A stretch of DNA of 62,683 nucleotides from Acidobacteriota bacterium (GCA_015659035.1 DQNS01000079.1:1-62683), one strand, 5' to 3'; positions 34,144 to 44,110 are shown, counted from the first letter of the stretch. The notes: generated by a model not told the origin, from the letters alone. Program-made: numbers and translations.

Positions 34144-35832
34144 ATGAGTGCGATATCCGCCCCCGGTGCGGCAACCGGTCCGACGCTCGACGTTATCCCG
34201 CTCGGCGGTTTGGGCGAGTTCGGGATGAACATGCTCCTGGTTGTCTGGGATGACACCGCCATCCTCATCGACGCAGGTGCCATGTTCCCCGGTCCGGAGC
34301 TGCTGGGCGTGGACCTCGTTGTGCCGAACCTCGGCTGTCTGCAGGAGCGCGTCGGTCGCCTCGCGGCGGTGGTGCTGACACACGGGCACGAGGACCACAT
34401 CGGCGCCCTGCCGTATGTCTGGCCCCTCCTCGAGGGTCCGGTCTACGGCACGCCGCTGACACTGGCGCTCGTCGCGCCGAAGCTCGAGGAACACGGTGTG
34501 GCGCCGGCGGACCGGTTGTGCGAGGTCGCGCCGGGTGACACGGTGAAGGTGGGCGATGTGACGCTCGAGTTCATCCGGGTGACGCACAGCATGCCGGACT
34601 GTGTCGCGGTGGCCATCCACACGCCGGCCGGCGTCATCGTGCACACCGGGGATTTCAAGTTCGACCAGACCCCGCCCGACGGCCAGGCGCTGGACGTGCA
34701 TCGGTTCTCGGAGCTCGGGCGTACGGGTGTGCTGGCCCTGTTCGGGGACAGTACAAACATCGAGCGACCCGGCTTCACCCCGTCTGAGATCGACGTCGTC
34801 GATGGGCTCGAGCAGGTATTCAGCAGCGCCACCGGTAAGATCGTGGTCGCCGTCTTCGCCTCGAGTCTGCATCGGATCCAGATCGTGGTCGACCTGGCCG
34901 CTCAGTTCGGCCGCAAGCTGGCGTTCGCGGGGCGCAGCGTCATTCAGAACACGCAGATCGCCCGTCAACTCGGCCACCTGCGGTTACCGGCCGGTTTGCA
35001 GATCCGGGACACCGAGGTCAGCAACCATCCTGCCCGGGACGTGGTCTGCGTGACGACCGGTTCGCAAGGGGAGCGGCGTGCCGCGCTCTCGCGGATCGCG
35101 ACCGATAACCACCACCACGTCACGCTCGAGCCCGACGACGTGGTGGTGTTCTCCGCCCGCGCGATTCCGGGCAACCTGCGGGCGATCGGCCGGGTAATGA
35201 ACCACATCGCCCACCGCGGCGCCGAGGTGATTCACGAAGAGCGCACGCGGGTGCACGTGTCAGGACATGGCAGCGCCGAGGAGCTCAAACTGATGCTCTC
35301 CCTGGTCAGACCGCGGTATTTCGTGCCGATACATGGGGAATACCGGTATCTGGCCGAACATGCCCGCGTCGCGGCGCGGGTGACCGGCGGCCGGACGACC
35401 GTGCTGCTCGCCGAGGACGGCGACGTGATTCACCTCGCGCCGGGCGACGGACGGATAGAGGGACGGGTGGCAACGGGGCGCGTGTTGATCGACAGGACCC
35501 GGTCGGGCGAGGTCAGCGACGACGTGTTGCGTGACCGGCGGTGTCTCGCGGCAGACGGCGTCGTCGTACCGGTCATCGCCGTGAACCGCCAAGCCGGGCG
35601 CGTGGCCGGCACCCCCGATGTGATCACCCGCGGGGTCGTCGTGGACGAGCGGACCCAGGCGCTGCTCGAGCAGCTGCCCCAGTTGCTGGCGGAGGTGATC
35701 GCCGGGGCCAGTCCGGACGAACGGTCCACGCAGGGGTTGCTCGCCGAGCGTGTGCGTATCGAACTGGAGCGGGTGTTTCGCAAGCAGGTGGACCGGCGAC
35801 CGCTCGTGCTGCCGGTCATCACGGAGATCTGA
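34144..35832 (+). CDS. rnj: ribonuclease J
   Basis: Metallo-beta-lactamase/beta-CASP exo- and endoribonuclease for mRNA decay and rRNA processing. Start at MSAISAPGAATG (562 aa) because the longer frame reads into the repeat element. Metal motif H80-G-H82-E-D84-H85 (LTHGHEDHIGALP), beta-CASP motifs (FADGRS-like AFAGRSVIQN; TTGSQGE), and VHVSGHGSAEELKLML. Followed after 3 nt by ftsK. Confidence 0.95.
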   Translation: MSAISAPGAATGPTLDVIPLGGLGEFGMNMLLVVWDDTAILIDAGAMFPGPELLGVDLVVPNLGCLQERVGRLAAVVLTHGHEDHIGALPYVWPLLEGPVYGTPLTLALVAPKLEEHGVAPADRLCEVAPGDTVKVGDVTLEFIRVTHSMPDCVAVAIHTPAGVIVHTGDFKFDQTPPDGQALDVHRFSELGRTGVLALFGDSTNIERPGFTPSEIDVVDGLEQVFSSATGKIVVAVFASSLHRIQIVVDLAAQFGRKLAFAGRSVIQNTQIARQLGHLRLPAGLQIRDTEVSNHPARDVVCVTTGSQGERRAALSRIATDNHHHVTLEPDDVVVFSARAIPGNLRAIGRVMNHIAHRGAEVIHEERTRVHVSGHGSAEELKLMLSLVRPRYFVPIHGEYRYLAEHARVAARVTGGRTTVLLAEDGDVIHLAPGDGRIEGRVATGRVLIDRTRSGEVSDDVLRDRRCLAADGVVVPVIAVNRQAGRVAGTPDVITRGVVVDERTQALLEQLPQLLAEVIAGASPDERSTQGLLAERVRIELERVFRKQVDRRPLVLPVITEI

Positions 35833-35835
35833 CAC

Positions 35836-38145
35836 GTGCCTGGATCGACATTGTCACGACGGGCGAGCGAGTTCCTCGGCGTGGTGCTGTTTGCCACCGC
35901 GCTGTTCTGGCTGATCGCCCTGGCGACCTACGACGCGGCCGACCCGGTGTGGTTCTTCAACACCGGCGGGCAGGAACCGCCTGCGAATTTCGCCGGACGC
36001 GTCGGGGCGTTTCTCGCCGAAGCGTCGTATCAGGTCGTGGGGTTCACCGCTTACCTCCTGCCGGTCGTGTTGGTGACCCTCGGGTGGCACAGCTTCTGGT
36101 GCCGGCAGGTTGAAGCGGCGTACACGAAGATGATCGGGCTGGTCCTGACCCTCGGATGCGCGGCCGCCTTCTTGAGCCTGGCCTTCGGCGCGTTTGACCC
36201 AGCGGTACGCACCTTCCAGACCGGTGGCTATCTCGGCGGATGGCTCGCTGACCTGCTCGCCGAATATCTCAACCGAACCGGCTCGATCATCGTGATCCTG
36301 ACGCTGCTCTTCCTCGCGCTCATACTCACCACACGGCTGTCATTCGGCCGGTTGTTCAGCGCGACCGGGACGACGGTTGCCAGGACCAGCGCGCGCGCCA
36401 ACTGGTTCCTCCGCCGCTGGTGGGCGGACCGGCGCCGCCAGCAGGAGCGGCAAGGGGTGCTCCAGAAGCACCTGGACAGGACCGGAGCCTCGTCGGCGCG
36501 GACTGGGGTGCTCGCGAAGGTGCCCACCCGCACGGAGAAGAGACGGGGCCGCGCCCCGGCGACAGATCCGGCCGTCCCGCCGCCCGCGATCCGGGCCACC
36601 CAACCGGAGGCAGTCCCGTTGCCGCTGTCCGAGCCGGTGTCCAAGACACCCGCCGAGCGCCGGCAAGGCGCGTTTACGCTGCCGCCCATGTCCCTGCTGG
36701 ACTCACCCCGGCAGCAGCACAAGTTCGACGAACGGGAGCTGATGGACAACGCGCGGCTGCTCGAGGACAAGTGCCGGGAGTTCGCCGTCGCCGGGTCGGT
36801 CGTCCAGATTCACCCGGGCCCGGTGGTGACCACCTTCGAGTTCAAGCCGGACGCCGGCGTGAAATACGGTAAGGTGACCGGTCTGGCCGACGACCTGTGT
36901 CTGGCCATGCGGGCCGAGTCGGTCCTGATCTCACGGTTGGCGGGCAAGTCCACGGTCGGCATCCAGATCCCAAACCGTGTGCGGGAACAGATCTCGCTGC
37001 GCCAGATGCTCGAATCCGAACCGTATCGTCAGTCGAGCTCCAAGCTGACGCTGGCATTGGGTCGGACGATCTATGGCGAGCCCGTTGCCAGCGATCTGGC
37101 CACGATGCCGCACTTGCTGATCGCGGGTGCGACCGGCACCGGCAAAAGCGTGGCGATAAACGCGATGCTGACCAGCATCCTCTACCGGGCGACACCGGAC
37201 GACGTGCGCTTCATCCTGATCGACCCCAAGCGGCTCGAGCTCGGGATGTATGAGGACATTCCGCATTTGCTGACGCCGGTCGTGGTCGAGCCGAAGTTGG
37301 CCGCGAATGCGTTGCGGTGGGCCGTTCACGAAATGGAGGAACGCTACAAGCAGCTGGCGGCTGAGGGAGTGCGGAATCTCGAGCAGTACAACCGGAACAT
37401 CCGGCGGCAGCTGCAAGAGCGGCCGGCGAAGCCGGTGGCGCGGGACGCCTCCGGTGGTGTGGGGAACGACACGCCGCGACCGCTTCCGTCAATCGTCCTG
37501 GCTATCGACGAGTTGGCCGACCTGATGATGATCGCCCGGAACGAGGTCGAGGAGTCGATCGCCCGTCTGGCCCAAATGGCGCGGGCGGTCGGCATTCACT
37601 TGATCCTCGCGACTCAGCGACCGTCGGTCGACGTGATCACCGGGCTGATCAAGGCCAACCTGCCGTCCCGGATCGCGTTCCGGGTGTCCTCGAAGGTCGA
37701 CTCTCGGACGATCCTCGACGGTAACGGGGCCGAGCAGTTGCTGGGCCGTGGGGACATGCTCTACTTACCGCCCGTCTCGTCGCGCGTCGTCCGGGTGCAT
37801 GGGCCCTATATCTCCGAGCAGGAAACAGCCCGGGTGTGCGGCTTCCTCCGGAAACAGGGCCGTCCGACGTATGACGGGGCGGTCACCGTAGAGGACAAAC
37901 ACGCCGACGCCGTGACGTTCGAGAAGGACGACCTGTACGACGAGGCCGCGCGGCTGGTCGTCGCGGCCGGGCAGGCCTCCATCTCCTATCTGCAGCGCAG
38001 GCTGCGAATCGGCTTCAGCCGGGCGGCCCGGCTCGTCGATATGATGGAGGCCGACGGTCTCGTGTCCGTCGGCAGCGGCGGCAAAGTGCGGGAAGTGCTT
38101 GTCGCGGCGGACTACTTCGACCAGATCGACATGCGGCTTCGCTGA
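35836..38145 (+). CDS. ftsK: DNA translocase FtsK/SpoIIIE
   Basis: 769 aa with a GTG start. Four N-terminal membrane helices (to about residue 175), a basic/Pro linker, then the motor with Walker A IAGATGTGKSVAIN (about residue 430) and Walker B VLAIDELADLMM, and a C-terminal gamma winged-helix domain (ISYLQRRLRIGFSRAARLVDMME) that reads KOPS-like sites. Moves chromosome dimers through the septum for XerCD resolution. Confidence 0.96.
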   Translation: MPGSTLSRRASEFLGVVLFATALFWLIALATYDAADPVWFFNTGGQEPPANFAGRVGAFLAEASYQVVGFTAYLLPVVLVTLGWHSFWCRQVEAAYTKMIGLVLTLGCAAAFLSLAFGAFDPAVRTFQTGGYLGGWLADLLAEYLNRTGSIIVILTLLFLALILTTRLSFGRLFSATGTTVARTSARANWFLRRWWADRRRQQERQGVLQKHLDRTGASSARTGVLAKVPTRTEKRRGRAPATDPAVPPPAIRATQPEAVPLPLSEPVSKTPAERRQGAFTLPPMSLLDSPRQQHKFDERELMDNARLLEDKCREFAVAGSVVQIHPGPVVTTFEFKPDAGVKYGKVTGLADDLCLAMRAESVLISRLAGKSTVGIQIPNRVREQISLRQMLESEPYRQSSSKLTLALGRTIYGEPVASDLATMPHLLIAGATGTGKSVAINAMLTSILYRATPDDVRFILIDPKRLELGMYEDIPHLLTPVVVEPKLAANALRWAVHEMEERYKQLAAEGVRNLEQYNRNIRRQLQERPAKPVARDASGGVGNDTPRPLPSIVLAIDELADLMMIARNEVEESIARLAQMARAVGIHLILATQRPSVDVITGLIKANLPSRIAFRVSSKVDSRTILDGNGAEQLLGRGDMLYLPPVSSRVVRVHGPYISEQETARVCGFLRKQGRPTYDGAVTVEDKHADAVTFEKDDLYDEAARLVVAAGQASISYLQRRLRIGFSRAARLVDMMEADGLVSVGSGGKVREVLVAADYFDQIDMRLR

Positions 38146-38231
38146 TGCTGTACGCTTCCCAGTTCTTCACAGAACGCCCTATAGCTTTACATCTCTGCGG
38201 TCGATAGAGCGGCTGAATCGGCATCCAATTC

Positions 38232-40466
38232 ATGGAAGCTCAGCCTATGACTCGACGATCGACGGTGGTGCAACCCGGGCGAGTGCCGCTCGCCGCGCTC
38301 CTGCTCGTCGCGTTGGCGGCCACCGCGACGCTCGTGGCATCCACCGCGAAGGACCTCTACACCGCGGCGCTGACCGATGAGCGCCAGCTGCGGGCACCGG
38401 CCGATGAGCCGCCGACACTCACGCAGCTACGGGATGCGATCGCCGCGTACACGGAAGTTGTCCGCCGGCACCCGCGGAGCGGGTACAGCGACAACGCACT
38501 GTGGCAGGCCGCGGGGTTAGCCATTCAGGCGTTCGATCGCTATCGTCAGCCGGCGGATCGTGCTGCCGGCGTGAGGTTCCTCCGGACGCTCCAACGCGAA
38601 TATCCTTCAAGCTCCCTCGTGCCACGTGTGGCGGACCGCCTCGACCAGCTTCGCCGCCTTGACGAACCGGTGCAAATCCGGGCTATCCATCGGGAGCCGC
38701 TGGCCGACGTCGTCCGTGTGACAATCGAGCTCGACGATGAGGTGCGCTACCACACCGAGCGGCTGGACGGGCCGGCGAGATTGTTCTTCGATTTCAGCGA
38801 CACCTATGCGGCGCCGCCGCTCCGAGACGCCACGCTGGCGTTCGATGACGGTGACATGGTCCGCGAGATTCGTCTCGGTCGTCACTTGAGGCAGACCACG
38901 CGCGTGGTCCTCGATATCGAGGACGTTGACCACTACAGCGTATATTCGCTGTACAACCCGTATCGTCTCGTCGTCGACACGGTGCCGACCGCCGCCATGC
39001 AGACACGTCGCGCGACACCGGACGCGGCAACGCACGGAGCGGTGGTCGGTGACAGAGGACCACTGCCGGCCGACCCGGTGGATGATCCCGCTGCCGTCGA
39101 GCGCGCGACGAGCGGGGTTGAGTCGGACGAGGCGCCGGCTGCGCTCATGTCCGACGGCGGAGCGCGACAGCTGGACGCGCCCCCGGCGGCAGCATCGGCG
39201 CCGGGGGAGCCCGTTGATCCGCACGTCACGGACGTGTCGCCACCACGCCCGAACGTGGCGGACCTGCTGCCCGTACCGGAGGGGTGGGAAGCGCGTCGGC
39301 TCGACCCGATTCCGCCGGTCCTCGAGCCGGTCACGGCGGATCTGGTCAACACCGAGCCCAGCGTTTCGACACCGGAAGCGGTCACGAATCCAGAACCGGC
39401 AGCGGCCACCCCGGTCTTCCCCGTGTCGACGGTCGGTGTGCTGCCGCTCCCCCGGGTCGACCGGACGGTCCAGATCGTCCGCGCCTCACCCGCCCCGACC
39501 GAGTGGTTCTCCGAGACACCGATTCCAACGCCTGACGCGGTGGTGTCGGCCACCCTCGTCGTGCCCGCGTCGATGACCGCTGTGCTGCCGTTCCCGCGTG
39601 CTGACCCGACGGTGCAGATCGCCCAGCAGGCACCGGCCCCTGTCGATGCGCCGGTGGCTGAGGGGGCGGTGGCGTCGCTTGGGTTTGCAGAGGCGCAACC
39701 GCGCACCGAGACGGCGGTGGCCAACTCCGACGGGGACTTTTCGCTTGGACGTCAGCTCGGGCTCGGGGTGTCGCGAATCGTCATCGACCCGGGGCATGGC
39801 GGCTACGACCCCGGCGCCCGGACCGGCGCGCTGACAGAGTCCGCGCTGGTCCTCGACGTGGCCAGACGCCTCGAGGCGCGTCTTGCGACCGAGACCGGCA
39901 TCGAGGTCATCCTGACGCGCCGGCGTGACGCCTACATGCCGCTCCGCGCCCGCACCGAGCTCGCCAACCGAGTGGGCGCCGACCTCTTCCTCTCCATCCA
40001 CGCCAACGCCGCCAAGGACCAGCGTACTCGTGGTGTCGAGACCTACTATCTCGATCTTGCGGCCGAGCCGGACGCACAGATCGTGGCGGCGCGTGAGAAC
40101 GCCGCGTCTCGAGAAGGCATGCACGATCTGCCGAATCTGGTTCGGTCCATTACGATGCACAACAAGCTCCACGAATCCCGCGACTTCGCCGGGATGGTGC
40201 AGCGAAACATGATTCGCGCCGTGCGCGAGCTGCACCCGGGTGCGCAAGATCTCGGCGTGAAACAGGCGCCGTTCGTGGTGCTGATCGGCGCGAACATGCC
40301 CAGCGTCCTGGCGGAGATCTCTTTCCTCACGAATCGGGAGGACGCCGCGTTCCTCGCAACCGACGCATACCGCGACCGGATCGCGGACGCGCTCCTGCAG
40401 TCGATCATCGAATACCAGCGGACGCTCAAGCCGTCCACGAGCTTCACGGCCGAGAACAACGAGTAA
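38232..40466 (+). CDS. AMIN-domain N-acetylmuramoyl-L-alanine amidase
   Basis: 744 aa exported. Signal/anchor helix (PLAALLLVALAATATLVAS), a TPR-like helical pair (about 55-135), an AMIN domain for septal peptidoglycan targeting (residues 150-255), a long low-complexity Pro/Ala/Val linker (about 260-505) with an internal duplication (VLPLPRVDRTVQIV and VLPFPRADPTVQIA), and a C-terminal Amidase_3 zinc domain (IVIDPGHGGYDPGA; catalytic-site Glu in GALTESALVLD; SIHANA). Cleaves peptide stems during daughter-cell separation. Start could also be the Met at 38247. Confidence 0.92.
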   Translation: MEAQPMTRRSTVVQPGRVPLAALLLVALAATATLVASTAKDLYTAALTDERQLRAPADEPPTLTQLRDAIAAYTEVVRRHPRSGYSDNALWQAAGLAIQAFDRYRQPADRAAGVRFLRTLQREYPSSSLVPRVADRLDQLRRLDEPVQIRAIHREPLADVVRVTIELDDEVRYHTERLDGPARLFFDFSDTYAAPPLRDATLAFDDGDMVREIRLGRHLRQTTRVVLDIEDVDHYSVYSLYNPYRLVVDTVPTAAMQTRRATPDAATHGAVVGDRGPLPADPVDDPAAVERATSGVESDEAPAALMSDGGARQLDAPPAAASAPGEPVDPHVTDVSPPRPNVADLLPVPEGWEARRLDPIPPVLEPVTADLVNTEPSVSTPEAVTNPEPAAATPVFPVSTVGVLPLPRVDRTVQIVRASPAPTEWFSETPIPTPDAVVSATLVVPASMTAVLPFPRADPTVQIAQQAPAPVDAPVAEGAVASLGFAEAQPRTETAVANSDGDFSLGRQLGLGVSRIVIDPGHGGYDPGARTGALTESALVLDVARRLEARLATETGIEVILTRRRDAYMPLRARTELANRVGADLFLSIHANAAKDQRTRGVETYYLDLAAEPDAQIVAARENAASREGMHDLPNLVRSITMHNKLHESRDFAGMVQRNMIRAVRELHPGAQDLGVKQAPFVVLIGANMPSVLAEISFLTNREDAAFLATDAYRDRIADALLQSIIEYQRTLKPSTSFTAENNE

Positions 40467-40576
40467 CGAAGCTCCGCTCCAAACCGATGAGCCGATGGAG
40501 AGCTACGCGACCGCGAAGCGGGCTTGCGCTGGAAAAGTCGACCGATTCTGTACTCATCTCAGCCGTGCAAGCACGG
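40467..40576 (+). repeat. degenerate interspersed repeat plus hairpin after the amidase gene
   Basis: CGAAGCTCCGCTCCAAACCG (40467-40495) resembles the repeat unit at 11345-11391. Near 40562-40579 a strong hairpin AGCCGTG-CAAG-CACGGCT occurs, possibly terminating one of the two convergent genes; there is no U tract. Confidence 0.5.
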
Positions 40577-40822
40577 CTAGCGGGACGGGAGATGCAGATC
40601 GAGTCGGGCCCGGTTCGTCTCATCCCCATTTAGCGGGTTTGACGGGCTGAGGCGCCGTAGCCCGATCAGGGCGCCGGCCAAGAGCAACGCGAGCACCACT
40701 GTGCCGAGGACGGTCACAGCGGTGAAGTTGAGGGCACCCACCAGCACGTCGGTAGCGGTGATCTGCTCCGTTGCCGGGTCCGCCAATTCAATGATCACCG
40801 GTGTGAGCGGCGACGGTTGCAC
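40577..40822 (-). CDS. small single-pass membrane protein
   Basis: 81 aa with one central membrane helix (about 34-57, AVTVLGTVVLALLLAGALIGLRRL) and polar ends. It starts 31 nt after the pepA stop on the same strand. Composition is protein-like. Family not recognised. Confidence 0.55.
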   Translation of the reverse strand: MQPSPLTPVIIELADPATEQITATDVLVGALNFTAVTVLGTVVLALLLAGALIGLRRLSPSNPLNGDETNRARLDLHLPSR

Positions 40823-40853
40823 CCTCGGATCCTACTACACCCTCCCACCGGTT

Positions 40854-42359
40854 CTACCACGCGGCTTCGAACGCCAACGCCGCGAGCGTGCGCACGCCGA
40901 CGCCCGTCGCCCCTTTCGTGTGAAAGGGCTGGGTCGTCTCATACCACGCGGTCCCGGCAATATCCAGATGCGCCCAGGGGAGCCCACCGCTGAACGTCTT
41001 GAGAAACATCCCGGCGGTAATCGCGCCGCCCGGCCGCCCCCCGGTGTTCGTGAGGTCGGCTGTCTCGCTCTGGAGCTGCTCGGCGTACTCCTCGAACATC
41101 GGCAGCGGCCACATACGTTCGCCCGCCCGGTCGGCGACCTGTCGGACCGACTCGACCCAGGCGGCCGGTGCCCCGAGCAACCCCGATGCGTGATGTCCGA
41201 GCGCGACGACACAGGCACCCGTCAGGGTGGCGATGTCGACCAGGTGCGTCGCACCGAGTCGCTGCGCCAGGGTTAACGCGTCCCCGAGGATCAGCCGCCC
41301 TTCGGCGTCCGTGTTCAGCACCTCGACACGCTTCCCGTTGGCCGCCGTCAACACGTCTCCCGGGCGGATGGCTCGTCCGCCGGGCATGTTTTCCGCCGTG
41401 GGCACCACCCCGATGACGCGAATCGAGGGCGTCAGCCGCCCGATCGCACGCATCGCGCAGACCACCGCCCCGCCGCCGGCCATGTCACGCTTCATCCGTT
41501 CCATGCCGTCGGCCGGTTTGATCGAGATGCCCCCGCTGTCGAAGGTCACGCCCTTCCCCACCAACCCGAGGACCGGACCGGGAGCGGCATTCTCCGGCTC
41601 ATAGCGCATGACGATGACACGGGGTGGCTCGACGCTCCCCTGGGCCACGCCCTGCAACAGTCCCATCCCCTGGGAGGCGATTGCCTGTTCGTCGAGCACC
41701 TCGACGGTGGTGTGCGGTCCGGAGACGAGCTCGCGCGCCCGGTCGGCGAAGACGCGCGGCGTTAACAGATTGCCGGGCTCGTTGGAGAGCTCCCGGGCGA
41801 TGTTCGAGCAGCCGGCGAGCAGCACCCCCCGCTCGACCGCTGCCCGCGTCTGGGACTGCGCGTCCTGACGGAAGAACAGATCGACGGCCTTCAGCGGCGC
41901 CGACCCGCTGTCCTCGCTCTTGAACCGTGTGTCTCGGAAGGCCCCGAGCAAGATGCCTTCCACCGCGGCCTGCGCCATCTCGGGGGATTCCCCCGGCGCC
42001 CGGCACACGAAGACGACTCGGCGGGCGCGGCGATCCCGCGCCGCCATACCGGCGGCACCGGCCACCGTCCTCGCGCGCGTCGTGTCATACCGTTCGCTGG
42101 CACCCGCACCGACCAACAGCACCCGACGAGTCCGCCACGTGGGGTCGGTCACGTCGGTGAAGAACAGCTCGTACGTCTTGCCCGTGATCTCCCCGGAGGC
42201 CCGCGCCCGGCCGATAGAGCCACCGAGCGCGGCGTCGAGCCCCCGCAGGTTCTCAGGGCCCTCGTCCGTGAACACCGGTGCGCAGATCAGGTCCGCGTCC
42301 AGTGCCGCGAGCGCGCCGGACGTACAGCGCGTCGTTGGGTCGTCTGCTGCGAGAGGCAT
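40854..42359 (-). CDS. pepA: leucyl aminopeptidase (M17)
   Basis: 501 aa. Two-zinc aminopeptidase removing N-terminal residues; cytoplasmic hexamer. Metal and active-site motifs GKGVTFDSGGISIKPADGM, KRDMAGGGAVVCAM and the M17 signature NTDAEGRLILGDAL are intact. The N-terminal macro-like domain is present. Divergent from the exported protein at 42440. Confidence 0.95.
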   Translation of the reverse strand: MPLAADDPTTRCTSGALAALDADLICAPVFTDEGPENLRGLDAALGGSIGRARASGEITGKTYELFFTDVTDPTWRTRRVLLVGAGASERYDTTRARTVAGAAGMAARDRRARRVVFVCRAPGESPEMAQAAVEGILLGAFRDTRFKSEDSGSAPLKAVDLFFRQDAQSQTRAAVERGVLLAGCSNIARELSNEPGNLLTPRVFADRARELVSGPHTTVEVLDEQAIASQGMGLLQGVAQGSVEPPRVIVMRYEPENAAPGPVLGLVGKGVTFDSGGISIKPADGMERMKRDMAGGGAVVCAMRAIGRLTPSIRVIGVVPTAENMPGGRAIRPGDVLTAANGKRVEVLNTDAEGRLILGDALTLAQRLGATHLVDIATLTGACVVALGHHASGLLGAPAAWVESVRQVADRAGERMWPLPMFEEYAEQLQSETADLTNTGGRPGGAITAGMFLKTFSGGLPWAHLDIAGTAWYETTQPFHTKGATGVGVRTLAALAFEAAW

Positions 42360-42439
42360 CGGCCAGATTATAGCGTGGGGCCTGCTCGGTCTCGGGCGAG
42401 CGGATGGTCTTCCGCTCTCGCGCGCGCTACAATCGGTCC

Positions 42440-42868
42440 ATGGCTGGACTATCTCGGAGAGCAGGCTGGCTGATCGTCGCGTTCGTGCTTGCGGTCATGT
42501 GGGTCCCGGCGGCAACCGCCGCCCAGGACGACCGTCCGGATCTGACCCTGCGCGCGCGTCCCCAGGTCGCCTTCGCGGGGACGGAGATCTCGTTCACCGG
42601 GGTCCTGCGAGGCGGTCCGGACGATTACGAGGATTTTTACTGCGTCAGCGCGGAGTGGGACTGGGATGACGAGACGAGGTCGGAGAGCATCTTCGACTGT
42701 GAACCCTATGAACCGGGTGTCAGTGAGATCCGCCGGCGCTTCTCCCGGCGGCATACCTTCGACCTGGGCGGACGCTACGAGGTGCGTCTGACCCTCAAGC
42801 GACGAGACGATGTGGTCGAGCTCGTGCGCACCAGCGTCGTCATCCAGGGCCGGTCGCCCGGTAACTGA
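42440..42868 (+). CDS. exported protein with a PKD/Ig-like domain
   Basis: 142 aa from MAGLSRRAGW. Signal peptide (LIVAFVLAVMWVPAATAAQ) and a mature beta-sandwich-like domain with PKD-type features (AEWDWDDETRSES; RRHTFDLGGRYEVRLTLKR). Two cysteines could form a disulfide. Function unknown. Confidence 0.72.
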   Translation: MAGLSRRAGWLIVAFVLAVMWVPAATAAQDDRPDLTLRARPQVAFAGTEISFTGVLRGGPDDYEDFYCVSAEWDWDDETRSESIFDCEPYEPGVSEIRRRFSRRHTFDLGGRYEVRLTLKRRDDVVELVRTSVVIQGRSPGN

Positions 42869-42960
42869 TTTTCCGGGCGGGGCATCCCCGCCTGGCGGCG
42901 TTGTTTCCTCGGTCGAAGGCTGCCTGCATGCTCCCTCGTCGCGCCTTGCCAGCCGGTCCC
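42869..42960 (-). repeat. partial AGGGTCC inverted-repeat element
   Basis: TTTTCCGGGCGGGGCATCCC followed by GCCTGGCGGCGTTG and CTCCCTCGTCGCGCCTTGCC matches the central and right part of the full copy at 23752-23906. Confidence 0.6.
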
Positions 42961-42977
42961 GGGCTCTGAGCGCGAAA

Positions 42978-43016
42978 CAGAAGCCGGCGACGCCCTCAGG
43001 TTGCTCCTGGCTTCTG
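42978..43016. repeat. 8-bp stem hairpin between convergent genes
   Basis: CAGAAGCC (42978-42985) and GGCTTCTG (43009-43016) form a perfect 8-bp stem around 23 nt. It uses the same GAAGCC/GGCTTC arms as the heptamer elements, but without heptamers. The remainder to 43104 is blank. Confidence 0.5.
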
Positions 43017-43104
43017 TAGGACTCTGGTGCCGCCCCTCGTGCGTGCGCGGCGCTGTCAGCCAGAACCGAGGCGCGGACGATCACGCCGGCAGTCGATGCG
43101 TCCG

Positions 43105-44028
43105 TCACCGTCGGCGTGTGGTGGACCGGAGCGCCGGCAGCCGGGCCCGCCAAGCGCCAGCGGACTCGAAGACCCGGTCGATCTCGCCGCCCGACGTCAA
43201 CCCCTTCCGCAACGCCTCGAGCTCGCGAATGAGGTCGTCGAGCGCGTTACCGATCACGTCGGCGTTCGAACGGCAGATATCACGCCAGATGTTCGCCGGG
43301 CTCGACGCGAGTCGGGTTGCGTCGAAGAGTCCCCGGCCTGTCAAGGCCAGACCCCGCTCCCGGGCGGTGGTGCCCACGACGTGCATCAGGGCGCTGGCGG
43401 TCAGTTGCGGGAGATGGCTGACAAAGGCGAGCAGCCGGTCGTGCTCGGCGGGGTCAACGATTTCGGGCTTTGCCCCCAGCTCTTGGACGAAACGACTCAA
43501 CCGCTCCACCACCGCGGCGGCGTCGTCGCCCTCCGGTGTGAAGAGCCAGGGGCGGTCCACGAACAGGTCGGGCCGGGCGTATTCGATCCCGCCCCGCGGC
43601 GCACCGCCCAGCGGGTGCCCTCCGACAAACGTGAATCGCGACGGCAGCGTCCGTGCGGCCTCGACGGTGGTGCGCTTCGTGCTCCCCACGTCAGTCACGA
43701 CCGCCGGTGTCGTCACGTATCGGTCGAGTTCCCCCATCCGCTCGATGTTCTGTTCCACCGGTGCAGCGAGGATGACGAGATCGGCCTCGGCAATCACGAC
43801 CGGATCATCTGCGGCAACGTCGATGGCGTGCAGCACCATCGCCTTCTCGAGCACCTCTGTCCGGTCGAGACCGATGACGAGCGACGAGGGCCAGTGCTGT
43901 CTGACGGCCAGTGCGATCGACCCACCGATGAGGCCGAGACCGATGATCGCCACCTTCTCGAAGATCGGTGGCGACCCGGTCGCGGCCGCAGGCTGGATCA
44001 TCGGCAGCGTGCGTGGTGGATCGGGCAT
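43105..44028 (-). CDS. tyrA: prephenate dehydrogenase
   Basis: Oxidatively decarboxylates prephenate to 4-hydroxyphenylpyruvate for tyrosine. Start chosen at MPDPPRTLPM (307 aa), with GGAG upstream; MIQPAAATG at 44001 is the alternative. Rossmann motif VAIIGLGLIGGSIAL, VFVGGHPLGGAPRGG-type His region (FVGGHPLGGAP) and ERDHDRLLAFVSHLPQ-like stretch (AEHDRLLAFVSHLPQLTA). No fused chorismate mutase and no ACT domain. Last gene of the aromatic superoperon; a heptamer/hairpin element separates it from the DAHP synthase gene. Confidence 0.93.
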   Translation of the reverse strand: MPDPPRTLPMIQPAAATGSPPIFEKVAIIGLGLIGGSIALAVRQHWPSSLVIGLDRTEVLEKAMVLHAIDVAADDPVVIAEADLVILAAPVEQNIERMGELDRYVTTPAVVTDVGSTKRTTVEAARTLPSRFTFVGGHPLGGAPRGGIEYARPDLFVDRPWLFTPEGDDAAAVVERLSRFVQELGAKPEIVDPAEHDRLLAFVSHLPQLTASALMHVVGTTARERGLALTGRGLFDATRLASSPANIWRDICRSNADVIGNALDDLIRELEALRKGLTSGGEIDRVFESAGAWRARLPALRSTTRRR

Positions 44029-44063
44029 CCGTTGCCTACTCCCATGCAGCGACGTTGAGCAGG

Positions 44064-44100
44064 CGAAGCCCTCCCGGTTTCTCCTGCCTCCTGTCTCCTT
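44064..44100 (-). repeat. heptamer array plus hairpin element (copy 6, inside the aromatic operon)
   Basis: In mRNA sense GGAGACA, GGAGGCA, GGAGAAA then ACCGGGAGGGCTTCGCC. The hairpin AAACC/GGCTT has one A-C mismatch. Located between the DAHP synthase stop and the tyrA start, so it is transcribed. Confidence 0.65.
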
Positions 44101-44110
44101 CGAGCTCTCA

